The translations under genes and the position numbers were made by a program. The notes below the pieces were generated by a model. It saw only the letters and a program-made list of their open reading frames with translations, did not search any database and was not told the origin of the DNA. Positions 41,948 to 50,948 of a stretch of 64,000 nucleotides of DNA are shown piece after piece (within the stretch, counting starts at the first letter, position 1; each line of letters begins with the position of its first letter). The stretch is from JASHUC01 sp035523875 (GTDB lineage: Bacteria; Pseudomonadota; Gammaproteobacteria; Steroidobacterales; Steroidobacteraceae): the NCBI GenBank assembly GCA_035523875.1, contig DATKPY010000048.1:1-64000 (forward strand). Direction: 5' to 3'.

Positions 41948-44053
41948 TTGAATACATATCTCAGGGGTGGAGCATCGCTCGGGCAGCGCCTCGCCTGCGC
42001 GCTCCTCGCCTGCATCGCGCTCGCCGCGTGCACACCGCAGACCGACGTGGCGACCACCGGTAACGTGCCGGCCCGATACGCGCATGTGTGGGTGACGCTG
42101 CAGCAGGTCGCCTTCAACACCAACGCCACCGCGGGCCCCACCGACAGCGGCTGGCAGCAGTTCCCCCTGCCCTCGCCCGCGACCATCGATCTCGCGGCGC
42201 TCACGAACGGAGTGCTCGCGCAGTTCGCAAGCGAGCTCAAGCTCTCCCAGGGCACCTACAATCAGATGCGCATCGTGCTCACGGATTCGAGCGCTGCGCT
42301 CAGCTCCTCGGCGCAGGCGGCCGGTGCGCTGTTCAACGATGAGGTGGACTACACCGATTCGACCGGCGCGCTGCACCGGCTGCCGCTGCAGGTGCCGAAC
42401 TCGACCGCCGGCATCGCCTTTGCGGTGAGTCTCACGGTCGCGAGCGCGCAGCAGACCGCCATCGCGGCCCTCGCGTGCGCGGAGAGCTCGAGCTCCTCCG
42501 GCTCGCTCGGCGCCGCCGGCGCGGCGTTCGGGAGCGGTGTGACCGGATCCACCGGCAGCTACGGGGACTGCGCCTTCGGCGGCCAGACCAAGGCGGACTG
42601 CGTGTCCGGGGAGTTCTACGACCACCTGCTCGGCTCGTGCATCTCGGTCGGCTCGACTTCGAGCCTGGGCACGACGACCACGGGCACCACGACCGCGACC
42701 TCGACGAACTGCGCGGCGGGGACCACTTACGATTCGGCGACCGGCACGTGCGTCGCCTCCACCAACGCCGACTATGCCTCCACCTGCTCCTACGATCAGA
42801 CCTACAACCCGACCACCGGCACCTGCTCGAGCGCGCTCAACCTCGCGACCACGGATCTCGCCGTCGACTTCGACGCGGCGCGCGACATCGTGCCGTTCAC
42901 GGTGAGCGGCGCGCCCGGGTTTCTGCTCATTCCGCACCTCACGGCCTACAACCTCACGCTCGCCGGATCGATCGCAGGCACCCTCGATGTCTCGGCGGTA
43001 CCGGCCACGGTCGGGGGGATCGAGGTCACGGCGGAGACTCTGAGCGCCGATGGGACGCACAACGTGATCGTCGGCAGCGCGCCGCTCGGCTCCGACGGCA
43101 GCTTCGACCTCTACCCGCTCCCGGCGACGACCAACGCCGCGACCACGACGAGCACGACCACCAGCTGTCCCTTGGATGAGACCTACAATCCCGCCTCCGG
43201 CACCTGCGAGGCGACGGCAACGACCACCTCGGAATACGATCTCGTCATCCACGGGCCCGGCATCGCCACCGTGATCATCACGGGCGTGCCGGTGACGGCG
43301 GGCAACTCCTCGAGCAATCCGATCACCTTCGGCGTGACGCTCACCGCCGCCACCTCCTACCCGGTGCAGCTCGCCTCGGGCAGCACCGTGTCGCCGGTCG
43401 GAGCGTACGTGGGCTTCTATCAGACGATTCCCGCCTCGGGCGAGGTGCCCTACCTCATCGAGACCTATCCGGTCGATCCGTTCATCGGCGCGTTCGACTC
43501 CGATCAATACCTCTCCATGGCGAACATCGAGTACGGCTCGTACGTCTCCGGCGGCACCATCGCGCTCACGAGCGCGGTGCCCTCCGAGGGAGCCGCCTCG
43601 TATACGGTCGGGGCATCCGCGCCGCTCTACGGCGATGGGCCGCTCAGCACGGTCGTCACCGGGCCCACCGTCGCGACGACCACGCCCACCACGTTCACCG
43701 TGACCCCGATTCCGCTGCCCGCCGGCACCAGCGCCGATTCCATCTCGGGAACCCTCACCGTGAGCGCTCCGGGCAAGTACAACAAGGGCGAGCTGGTGCT
43801 CACCCAGAACGGCGCGCTCGTCGCCGTCGCACCGCTCGATTCCTATCTCGGTGTGAGTCAGAGCTCGGCCACATTCTTCAGCTCCGTGCCCGGCGGCGGC
43901 GGCAGCGGCACCGCGAGCACCGAGCAGTACTACCTCGAGGCGTGGGTGTGGAACTCCGCGGATCCCACGGGCACCTTCAGCCGCGAGCCGGTTGCCGCGC
44001 TCATCGACTTGACCGGCGGCAGCGCGAGCAATGTCGCCATCGCGATCAACTGA
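41948..44053 (+). CDS. DUF4382-like lipoprotein with repeated cysteine-loop modules
   Basis: The 701-aa product begins at TTG 41948 (GAGG upstream) with a lipoprotein signal (ALLACIALAAC, lipid Cys28). Residues about 43-175 resemble DUF4382: YAHVWVTLQQVAFN, WQQFPLPSPATIDLAALTNG and LSQGTYNQMRIVLTD. A Ser/Thr-rich middle then contains four copies of C-x5-Y-[DN]-x4-G-[ST]-C. The rest is beta-rich and carbohydrate-binding-like in appearance. It is probably anchored on the outer membrane and possibly exposed. Function unknown; gsp genes upstream suggest, but do not prove, a link to secretion. Confidence 0.8.
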   Translation: MNTYLRGGASLGQRLACALLACIALAACTPQTDVATTGNVPARYAHVWVTLQQVAFNTNATAGPTDSGWQQFPLPSPATIDLAALTNGVLAQFASELKLSQGTYNQMRIVLTDSSAALSSSAQAAGALFNDEVDYTDSTGALHRLPLQVPNSTAGIAFAVSLTVASAQQTAIAALACAESSSSSGSLGAAGAAFGSGVTGSTGSYGDCAFGGQTKADCVSGEFYDHLLGSCISVGSTSSLGTTTTGTTTATSTNCAAGTTYDSATGTCVASTNADYASTCSYDQTYNPTTGTCSSALNLATTDLAVDFDAARDIVPFTVSGAPGFLLIPHLTAYNLTLAGSIAGTLDVSAVPATVGGIEVTAETLSADGTHNVIVGSAPLGSDGSFDLYPLPATTNAATTTSTTTSCPLDETYNPASGTCEATATTTSEYDLVIHGPGIATVIITGVPVTAGNSSSNPITFGVTLTAATSYPVQLASGSTVSPVGAYVGFYQTIPASGEVPYLIETYPVDPFIGAFDSDQYLSMANIEYGSYVSGGTIALTSAVPSEGAASYTVGASAPLYGDGPLSTVVTGPTVATTTPTTFTVTPIPLPAGTSADSISGTLTVSAPGKYNKGELVLTQNGALVAVAPLDSYLGVSQSSATFFSSVPGGGGSGTASTEQYYLEAWVWNSADPTGTFSREPVAALIDLTGGSASNVAIAIN
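42599..43207 (+). repeat. Four copies of a 14-residue cysteine-loop module in the lipoprotein
   Basis: Within the DUF4382-like lipoprotein, residues 218-231 (CVSGEFYDHLLGSC), 255-268 (CAAGTTYDSATGTC), 280-293 (CSYDQTYNPTTGTC) and 407-420 (CPLDETYNPASGTC) follow the pattern C-x5-Y-[DN]-x4-G-[ST]-C exactly. The first three lie close together in Thr/Ser-rich linkers and the fourth about 115 residues later. Each copy can form its own disulfide loop. Confidence 0.85.
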
Positions 44054-44054
44054 T

Positions 44055-47000
44055 TCAGTGAAAGTCGCGCGAGCTTGAGACGAGCCCGGCCACGAGCTCG
44101 GAGCGGTCGATCAGGCGGTGCGCCACGACGTGCAGGATCTGCCCCTGGCGCTGCAGCTTGCCGCGCACCTCGAGCAGCCGCGATTCGACGAGCGGGCGGC
44201 GCTGTGCCTCGCCCACTTTCCTCCAGACGATGAGATTCACCTGTCCGGTCTCATCCTCCAGGGTCATGAACGTCACGCCGTTCGCATTGGCCGGGTGCTG
44301 ACGCAGCAGAACGAGCCCCGCGGTGCGCACCAGCCGGCCGTGCGGGAACTGTGCGATCTCCGCTGCGCTCGCGATGCGCTCCGCCCGTAGCCGCTCGCGC
44401 AGCAGCGCGAGCGGATGGCGGCCGAGCGTGAGCCCGGTCGCGGCATAGTCCGCTTCGATCCCCTGCCACTCCGTGGGCGCACCGATGAGCGGTCGACCCT
44501 CCTCGAGCGGGGCTGTCGCGCGCGGCGCGAGCGCGAGCGCACGCTCGGTGCCCGCCACTTCCCAGAAGGCGAGATGGCGGTTGCCGCTCAAGCACGCGAG
44601 CGCGCCGGCCGCGGCGAGCGCCTCGAGCTCGCCGCGAGCGAGCGCCGCGCGCTCAGCGAGATCGTGCACGCTCGCGAAGGGGCGCTGCGCGCGGGCCGCC
44701 ACGATGCGCTCCGCGGCCGCCTGCGAGAGCGACTTGGTGAGCCGCAGACCGAGACGCAGAGCGGGCCCGGGCTCACCCGGCTCGAGCGTGCAGTCCCAGC
44801 CGCTCGCAGCGACGCTCACCGAACGCACCTCCACCCCGTGCTCGCGCGCATCGCGCACGAGCTGCGCCGGGGCGTAGAAGCCCATCGGCTGGCTGTTGAG
44901 CAAGGCGCAGGTGAAGGCCGCCGGCTCGTGGCATTTGAGCCAGGCGGAATCGTAGACGAGGAGCGCGAAGCTGCAGGCGTGGGAGTTGTGAACGACCAGA
45001 TGATTGGCAACGAAGTTGTGATTGCCTTCTATCTGCAGATCGTAGGTCTCCTGCGGCCCCAGGGCCGCGAGCTCCTCGATGCGGTCCCAGCCGATGGCCG
45101 CACCGGCAATGCACTCGCGCGCCGCGGCGATCCGCTCGCCCGTGCGCAGCTCCCCGAGTCGCCGCCATCCCGCGAGCGTCATGAACGGGTGCTCGGCCGT
45201 CGCGCAGATCGTGTGGCCGAGCGCCGTCTTCAGTCGCCACACCGGCTTCACTCCGCTCGCGATCACGGCAAGCACCCTGCGCTTTCGCAGGCGCAGCCCA
45301 TCGTCACACGCGAGCGTATTCCGAAGCGTCGCTCGACCCGATATCACCTCGTCGATCGTCACCCATTGACCCGTGGCGGCGTTCATCACGCGCGTCTCGC
45401 CCACCACGCACTCGGGAAATCCATACTCCCCGAACCCCTGAATCTGCTTGCACAGCCGCAGCGCGAACTCCTGCGAGTAGCCGCGCTCGCTCATGCCGCG
45501 CAGGAGCTTCTCCTGAAAGCGGTGGATGTCGCCGTGGCGCTTCCAGGCGGCCATCGCGCGCCGCAGGCGATCGGCCTCCCCCGCCGTGAAGCCCGCGGCC
45601 TTGATGGCAAGCTGCATCACCTGCTCCTGGAAGATCGGCACGCCGAGCGTGCGCGCGAGCACCTCCTGCACCTCCGGGCGCGGAAACTCCACCTTCTCGT
45701 GGCCCTCGCGGCGGCGCAGGTACGGATGCACCATGTCCCCTTGGATGGGACCGGGACGGACGATCGCGACCTCGATCACGAGGTCGTAGAACTCCTGCGG
45801 TCGCAACCGCGGGAGCATCGACATCTGTGCGCGCGACTCGATCTGGAACACCCCGACCGTATCGGCGCGCGAGACCATCTCGTAGACGCGGGGATCCTCG
45901 GCGGGCAGGTGCCCGAGGGTGAAGCGCGTGCCGCGCTGATCGTTGACGAGGCTCAAGGCGCGCCGCAGCGCCGTGAGCATGCCGAGCCCGAGCAGATCGA
46001 CCTTGAGGAGCCCCAAGTCGTTGAGGTCGTCCTTGTCCCATTGAACGACGGTGCGGTCGGGCATTGCGGCGTTCTCGATCGGCACGAGCTCCTCGAGCGC
46101 ACCGGCGGAGATCACGAAGCCGCCGACGTGCTGGGAGAGGTGGCGCGGAAAGCCGATGAGATCGCGCGCAAGCTCCAGGATCATCCCGAGCGTCGCGCTC
46201 TCGGGATCGAGGCCCGCCTCGCGCACGTGCTCAACGGTAATGCCCGGATCCCACCACTGCAGGATCCGCGCGAGATTGCCGATCTGCAGCGCATCGAGCC
46301 CGAAGACCTTGCCGAGGTCGCGCATGGCGCTGCGCGGGCGGTACATGATGACGGTGGCGGCGAGCGCCGCGCGCTCGCGGCCGTACTTGCGGTAGACGTA
46401 CTGGATCACCTCCTCGCGCCGCTCGTGCTCGAAGTCGATGTCGATGTCCGGCGGCTCGTTGCGCTCCTTGGAGATGAAGCGCTCCATGAGTAGCGCGCTG
46501 CGCTCGAGGCCCACCGCGGTGACGCCCAGGCAATAGCACACCAGGGAATTCGCCGCCGAGCCGCGCCCCTGGCAGAGAATCCCGAGGCTGCGCGCATGCG
46601 CCACGATGTCGTAGACGGTGAGGAAGTACGGCTCGTAGCCGAGCTCGGCGATGAGCTCGAGCTCGTGCGCGATCGTGGTGCGCGCCTTCTCAGGCAGCTC
46701 CCGCGGCCAGCGCTCGCGCATGCCGCGCTCGACGAGCTTGCGCAGATAGCTCGCCGCGGTCTCTCCCTCCGGCACCAGTTCCCGCGGATACTCGTAGCGC
46801 AGCGCATCGAGCGAGAACGTGCAACGCGCGGCGACCGTGAGCGTCTCGGCAAGCAGCTCGTGGGGGTACAACCGCGCCAGGCGCACGCGCTCGCGCAGAT
46901 AGCGCTCGCCGTTCGGGTGCACGTGCCAGCCCGCCTCGGCGAGCGGCACGTTGAGGCGGATCGCCGTGAGCGCATCCTGAAGCTTTCTGCGCTCGCGCAC

Positions 47001-47603
47001 GTGCATGTGCACGTTCCCGCTCGCCACGAGCGGCAGCCCGAGTTGCCGCCCGGTGCGGGCGAGCGCAGCGAGGCGCTCGCGGTCCGTGCCATCGCGCGCA
47101 AGCTCGACGGCGATCCAGAGGTTTGCGCGGAAACGCTCGCGCAGCCACGCGCCGGCCTCGAGGTCGGGCCGCGCCTCGGGGAGCCAGAGGATGAGGCAGT
47201 CGGCAAGATCGCACTCGACGTCCGTGCGGCTCAACGCATAGTCGCCCTTCGGCGCCGAGCGCCGCCCGTGGGTGATGAGGCGGCAGAGCCGGCCGTAGCC
47301 CGAGCGATCGACGGCCAAGGCGACGAAGCGCATTCCACAGCTGAGGCGAAACTCCGCGCCGATGATGAGCTTCAAGGACGGGTCCGGTCCGCCACGCGCT
47401 TTGGGGCTCGGCGCCGCGCTCTCCTCCTTGTTTGCAACGTGCGCGCGCACCACTCCACCGACCGAGCATTCATCGGTGATCGCGAGCGCGCCGTAGCCGA
47501 GCTCGCGGGCGCGCGCGACGAGCTCCTCGGGATGCGAGGCGCCGCGCAGGAAGGTGAAATTCGTGAGGCAATGAAGCTCCGCGTAGTCGGGCGGCTGTTG
47601 CAT
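44055..47603 (-). CDS. imuC: Error-prone DNA polymerase ImuC/DnaE2 containing an intein
   Basis: The 1,182-aa product is a C-family polymerase that carries out mutagenic translesion synthesis with ImuA and ImuB. The PHP domain starts YAELHCLTNFTFLRGASHP; the polymerase core has GRGSAANSLVCY and the catalytic Asp triad PPDIDIDFE (Asp386, 388, 390). The C-terminal OB region has GVTFMTLEDETGQVNLIVW. After GFGEYGFPE a 142-residue intein (residues 732-873) interrupts the chain, which resumes SHACSFALLVY. Without it, the 1,040 aa match DnaE2 length. ATG 47603 follows GGGAG. No LexA box is visible upstream. Confidence 0.95.
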   Translation of the reverse strand: MQQPPDYAELHCLTNFTFLRGASHPEELVARARELGYGALAITDECSVGGVVRAHVANKEESAAPSPKARGGPDPSLKLIIGAEFRLSCGMRFVALAVDRSGYGRLCRLITHGRRSAPKGDYALSRTDVECDLADCLILWLPEARPDLEAGAWLRERFRANLWIAVELARDGTDRERLAALARTGRQLGLPLVASGNVHMHVRERRKLQDALTAIRLNVPLAEAGWHVHPNGERYLRERVRLARLYPHELLAETLTVAARCTFSLDALRYEYPRELVPEGETAASYLRKLVERGMRERWPRELPEKARTTIAHELELIAELGYEPYFLTVYDIVAHARSLGILCQGRGSAANSLVCYCLGVTAVGLERSALLMERFISKERNEPPDIDIDFEHERREEVIQYVYRKYGRERAALAATVIMYRPRSAMRDLGKVFGLDALQIGNLARILQWWDPGITVEHVREAGLDPESATLGMILELARDLIGFPRHLSQHVGGFVISAGALEELVPIENAAMPDRTVVQWDKDDLNDLGLLKVDLLGLGMLTALRRALSLVNDQRGTRFTLGHLPAEDPRVYEMVSRADTVGVFQIESRAQMSMLPRLRPQEFYDLVIEVAIVRPGPIQGDMVHPYLRRREGHEKVEFPRPEVQEVLARTLGVPIFQEQVMQLAIKAAGFTAGEADRLRRAMAAWKRHGDIHRFQEKLLRGMSERGYSQEFALRLCKQIQGFGEYGFPECVVGETRVMNAATGQWVTIDEVISGRATLRNTLACDDGLRLRKRRVLAVIASGVKPVWRLKTALGHTICATAEHPFMTLAGWRRLGELRTGERIAAARECIAGAAIGWDRIEELAALGPQETYDLQIEGNHNFVANHLVVHNSHACSFALLVYDSAWLKCHEPAAFTCALLNSQPMGFYAPAQLVRDAREHGVEVRSVSVAASGWDCTLEPGEPGPALRLGLRLTKSLSQAAAERIVAARAQRPFASVHDLAERAALARGELEALAAAGALACLSGNRHLAFWEVAGTERALALAPRATAPLEEGRPLIGAPTEWQGIEADYAATGLTLGRHPLALLRERLRAERIASAAEIAQFPHGRLVRTAGLVLLRQHPANANGVTFMTLEDETGQVNLIVWRKVGEAQRRPLVESRLLEVRGKLQRQGQILHVVAHRLIDRSELVAGLVSSSRDFH
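44985..45410 (-). other. Mini-intein (142 aa) in ImuC
   Basis: The inserted segment starts CVVGETRV (block A, Cys1), has GHTICATAEHPF (block B with the TxxH motif) and ends with YDLQIEGNHNFVANHLVVHN (blocks F and G, terminal His-Asn). Ser is the first residue of the C-extein. All splicing residues of a class 1 intein are present. At 142 residues it has no room for a homing endonuclease. The flanks GFGEYGFPE and SHACSFALLVY join to the uninterrupted DnaE2 consensus. Confidence 0.95.
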
Positions 47604-47737
47604 GCGCGCGCTCCCGCTTGGTCGCATCGCGCGAGCGGCGATGCCGGAGCAAGCTTGTACGGGATTGCCGGCCGCCGTCCATGCAGCTCCGCGGAGCGAT
47701 CAGGACTGGATGAGGCGAGCTCCTGTATGCTCTGTCG

Positions 47738-48238
47738 ATGCAAGCCTCCGAGACCGCGTACGACTTCCGCGACAAGCACGCCGCCTACGGCGAGCTCGCG
47801 CAAGCGCTCCAAGCGCTGCTCGCCGGCGAGCGCGATCGCACCGCCAACGCGGCGAACACGGCGGCGCTCCTTGCCGCTGCCCTGCCCGAGATCAACTGGG
47901 CGGGTTTCTACTTTCTCCAGGGCCGTGAGCTCGTGGTCGGGCCCTTTCAAGGCAAGCCCGCGTGCGTGCGCATCCCGCTCGGGCGTGGCGTATGCGGAAC
48001 GGCCGCCGAGCAGCGCCGCACGATCGTGGTCCCGGACGTGCATCTGTTCCCCGGCCACATCGCCTGCGACAGCGCCTCGCAATCCGAGATCGTGGTCCCG
48101 TTGATCGTGGCCGAGCGGCTGCTCGGCGTACTCGATCTCGACAGCCCGCGGCGCGCGCGCTTCGATGAGGCGGACGCGCGCGGACTCGAGCGGGTGGCCG
48201 AGGTCTTCTGCGCGAGCCTGCCTGCCGAGATCCGCTAG
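47738..48238 (+). CDS. msrC: Free methionine-(R)-sulfoxide reductase (GAF type)
   Basis: The 166-aa single-GAF protein reduces free Met-R-sulfoxide. Cys76 (PACVRIPLG), Cys86 (GRGVCGTAA) and Cys110 (HIACDSASQSEI) have the same mutual spacing as the three Cys of E. coli fRMsr (84, 94, 118). INWAGFYFL and GVLDLDSP are also family features. It is divergent from imuC, sharing a 134-base intergenic region. Confidence 0.93.
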   Translation: MQASETAYDFRDKHAAYGELAQALQALLAGERDRTANAANTAALLAAALPEINWAGFYFLQGRELVVGPFQGKPACVRIPLGRGVCGTAAEQRRTIVVPDVHLFPGHIACDSASQSEIVVPLIVAERLLGVLDLDSPRRARFDEADARGLERVAEVFCASLPAEIR

Positions 48239-48263
48239 CCGCCAGCCCTCGCGCGACCGCCGC

Positions 48264-49145
48264 TCAGGGCAGCCGCCGGCGCGCCACCTCGATCACGGCG
48301 CTCTCGTTGGCCCGATCGGCGCCGAGCGCGCAGAGCTCACCGAAGCTCTGCGCCGCAAGCGCCCCGAAGGGAGTCCCGAGGTCGAGCTTGCGCGCGAACG
48401 CGAGTGCGTACTGCACGTCCTTCAGCCGCAGCCGCGGCGTGAAGATCACCGCCTGCTCGTGGTCGTCCTCGGCCATGCGCCGGGTGTTGCGCACGACCTG
48501 CGGGCTTCCCGCCTGTCCGCTCGCGATCGTGTGGGCCACCCGATGCGCATCGAGCCCGGCCCGCTCCGCGAGCGCCATCGCCTCCGCGGCCGAGGCAATC
48601 TGCACCGCACCGAGCATGTTCACGAGGAGCTTGTAGGCGGTGCCCGCACCGGGCGGTCCGAATTCAACGATCTCACGGGCGATCGCGGCGAGGAGCGGTC
48701 TCGCGGCCGCCAGATGCTGCGGATCGGCGCCCACGAGGAGCGTGAGCTCACCGGCCGCCGCCGCATCCGGCAGCCCCGTCACCGGCGCATCGAGGAAGCG
48801 CAGACCGCGGCGCGCGGCGCGGCCGCTCAGCTCGAGCACCCAGTCGTGCGAGAGCGTCGAGCACTCGATCGCGAGCGCCTTCGATGCCCCGAGCGCGCTC
48901 AGCGCTCCATCGGCACCGAGCCACAGCGCTCGGGAGGCCTCGTCATCGGAGACCATCGCGATCGCCGCCGCGGCGCCCGTGCACGCCTCGCGCACCGTGG
49001 CACAGCAGCGCGCTCCGGCGGCGCCGAACGGCGCGGCGCGCGCCGCCGTGCGATTGAACACTCGCAGATCGTGGCCGGCCGCGAGGAGCCGGCGGGCCAT
49101 CCCCGCGCCCATCCGCCCGAGACCGAGGAACGCCACCGTCGCCAT
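48264..49145 (-). CDS. NAD(P)-dependent oxidoreductase, 3-hydroxyisobutyrate dehydrogenase family
   Basis: The 293-aa product begins MATVAFLGLGRMGAGMARRL, a Rossmann fold with the HIBADH signature (FLGLGxMGxxMA). It has the substrate segment FLDAPVTGLPDAAAAGELTL and the catalytic-Lys region GAGTAYKLLVNML. It oxidises a beta-hydroxy acid or reduces a related aldehyde; the substrate cannot be told. ATG 49145 is preferred because the Rossmann strand begins at once. It is 23 bases downstream of the peptidase gene in the same direction. Confidence 0.9.
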   Translation of the reverse strand: MATVAFLGLGRMGAGMARRLLAAGHDLRVFNRTAARAAPFGAAGARCCATVREACTGAAAAIAMVSDDEASRALWLGADGALSALGASKALAIECSTLSHDWVLELSGRAARRGLRFLDAPVTGLPDAAAAGELTLLVGADPQHLAAARPLLAAIAREIVEFGPPGAGTAYKLLVNMLGAVQIASAAEAMALAERAGLDAHRVAHTIASGQAGSPQVVRNTRRMAEDDHEQAVIFTPRLRLKDVQYALAFARKLDLGTPFGALAAQSFGELCALGADRANESAVIEVARRRLP

Positions 49146-49168
49146 GCCGCGACCCGGGGGCCTGCGCC

Positions 49169-50908
49169 TTACCGCGCCGCCGCAGGCGCTTCCCGCATCG
49201 TCTGCTCGCGTGCGGCACGAAACTCCGAGTTGGCGTTCCACCTCGGGTAGGCCGCGGTGTTGGCGACCGAGTCCCCGACGCGCAGCAAGAGCTCGATCTC
49301 CTGCGCGGCCCCGGAGAGGTCCCAGCGCGGATCGATCGTATCGGTCACCTGATGATAGCGGTGGGCGATGTAGTCCTCGTCCATGCGCTCGCCGTAGCCC
49401 GGGGGCTTGCCGATCACATCGAGACCGCCCCCGAAGAAGACGACCGGAACTCCCGCGCGTGCGAATTCGAGCTGATCGGCGCGATAGACGCTGCCGCGCT
49501 CGGGATGCAGATCCGGCTCGACCGTCATTGCCATCTCGCTCGCCTGAGCGCGCACGGTGTCATCGAGCGACGATTTACCCGAGCTCACGAGCTCGATGTC
49601 GCGAGTGCGGCCCCACATCGCCATGATATCCATGTTGAGATCGGCGACCGTCGCGCGCAGCGGATAGAGTGGATGGAGCGCGTAGTAGCGCGCCCCGAGA
49701 AGGCCCTGCTCCTCGCCCGTCGTTGCGATGAAGAGAATCGAGCGCCGCGGCGCGCGCGGCAGCGCCTTGAAGGCATGCGCGAGCTCGAGGAGTGCCGCGA
49801 CGCCGGAAGCGTTGTCGCGCGCGCCGTGGAATATCTGCTCGTGCTTGCTGCCGGGGAGCTTTCGATCCCAGCCGAAATGGTCCCAATGGGCGCTGTAGAT
49901 CACGTACTGGTGCTCGAGCTTCCGGTCCGAGCCTGCGAGCTTGGCGAGGACATTGTGAGAGCGGATGTCGCGCCAGCTGTTGGCGATCGCGAAGTGGACG
50001 CGGGCGTTCATCACGACCGGATGAAAGTCGCGCGAGACGGCCGCCTTCTTGAGCGCTGCGAAATCGAGCCCGGCGTCGCTGAAGAGCTCGCGCGCCCTCC
50101 CGAGCGTGATCCACGCGGCGACGGTGGGCAGGCTCTTGCTCGCGGTTGCGCCCGTCAGGACGAAATTCTCCCGGTTCCAGCTGTTGACGACGACCGAATA
50201 GGGATAGGCCGCGGGTCCGGTTTCGTGAACGATGATGGCGGCGGCCGCGCCGAGCTTGGCCGCGATCTCGTACTTGTAGGTCCAGCGGCCGTAGTAGGTC
50301 ATCGCCTTGCCGCCGAACATGTTCGGATCGAGCTTGCTCGGATCGTGCGGATCGGGCACGGGCGGGTCGTTGATGAGCATCACGAGCGTCTTGCCGCGCA
50401 CGTCGATGCCTTTGTAGTCGTCCCAGTGGTACTCGGGCGCGATCACCCCGTAGCCCACGAAGACGAGCTGCGAGTCGACGGCGAGGTGGGGACGGCGGAC
50501 GGTGGAGAAGGCGACGAAATCCGCGGGCATTCGTAGCGTCAGAGTCTTCGCGCCGGCGTCGATCGTCGCCTGGGCGTGGGTGGTGAAACCGGTCATCGGC
50601 ACCGTCTGCAGGTAGCTGCCGTCGGGATTCGCCGGGGCGAGCCCGATTCCCCTGAACCGTCGGGCGATGAAGCCGATCGCGAGCTGCTCGCCATGCGTGC
50701 CCGGCGAGCGGCCTTCGAACTCATCCGAGGACAGCACCGCGATGTCGTTGAGGAAGCGGTGCGTATCGATCGCGGCGACGGCCGGTGCGAGATTGGGCGC
50801 GGCCGCGAGGGCGAGCGGCGCGCACGGCGCGAGCGCCGCGAAAGAGGCGAGTGCGGCGAGTGCGAGCAGACGGGCGCCGCGCACGGGCGGGGTGAGCCTT
50901 GCGGTCAT
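49169..50908 (-). CDS. M28-family zinc peptidase with PA domain, exported
   Basis: The 579-aa precursor has a signal peptide (about 1-36, ALASFAALAPCAPLALAAAP). An N-terminal strand region with a PA insertion follows (GKTLVMLINDPPVP, AAAAIIVHETGPAAYPYSVV), then the M28 catalytic domain. The zinc ligands and general base are visible: SAHWDHFG, ARDNASGV, TTGEEQGL, LNMDIM and HRYHQVTD. It should act as a periplasmic or secreted aminopeptidase, and could be a type II secretion substrate. AGGAG is six bases from the ATG. Confidence 0.92.
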   Translation of the reverse strand: MTARLTPPVRGARLLALAALASFAALAPCAPLALAAAPNLAPAVAAIDTHRFLNDIAVLSSDEFEGRSPGTHGEQLAIGFIARRFRGIGLAPANPDGSYLQTVPMTGFTTHAQATIDAGAKTLTLRMPADFVAFSTVRRPHLAVDSQLVFVGYGVIAPEYHWDDYKGIDVRGKTLVMLINDPPVPDPHDPSKLDPNMFGGKAMTYYGRWTYKYEIAAKLGAAAAIIVHETGPAAYPYSVVVNSWNRENFVLTGATASKSLPTVAAWITLGRARELFSDAGLDFAALKKAAVSRDFHPVVMNARVHFAIANSWRDIRSHNVLAKLAGSDRKLEHQYVIYSAHWDHFGWDRKLPGSKHEQIFHGARDNASGVAALLELAHAFKALPRAPRRSILFIATTGEEQGLLGARYYALHPLYPLRATVADLNMDIMAMWGRTRDIELVSSGKSSLDDTVRAQASEMAMTVEPDLHPERGSVYRADQLEFARAGVPVVFFGGGLDVIGKPPGYGERMDEDYIAHRYHQVTDTIDPRWDLSGAAQEIELLLRVGDSVANTAAYPRWNANSEFRAAREQTMREAPAAAR

Positions 50909-50948
50909 CGGGGGCTCCTGCGCTTGAGAGGTGCGGATCGCGGCAACC

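Noticed and set aside
44985..45410. Reading the ImuC insert as a frameshift or assembly error
   Set aside because: The frame stays open, the insert has all intein blocks in order, and the flanks rejoin to the DnaE2 consensus exactly.
44415..46493. A 692-codon open frame antisense to imuC
   Set aside because: It runs across the intein and both extein parts, which are clearly coding on the other strand.
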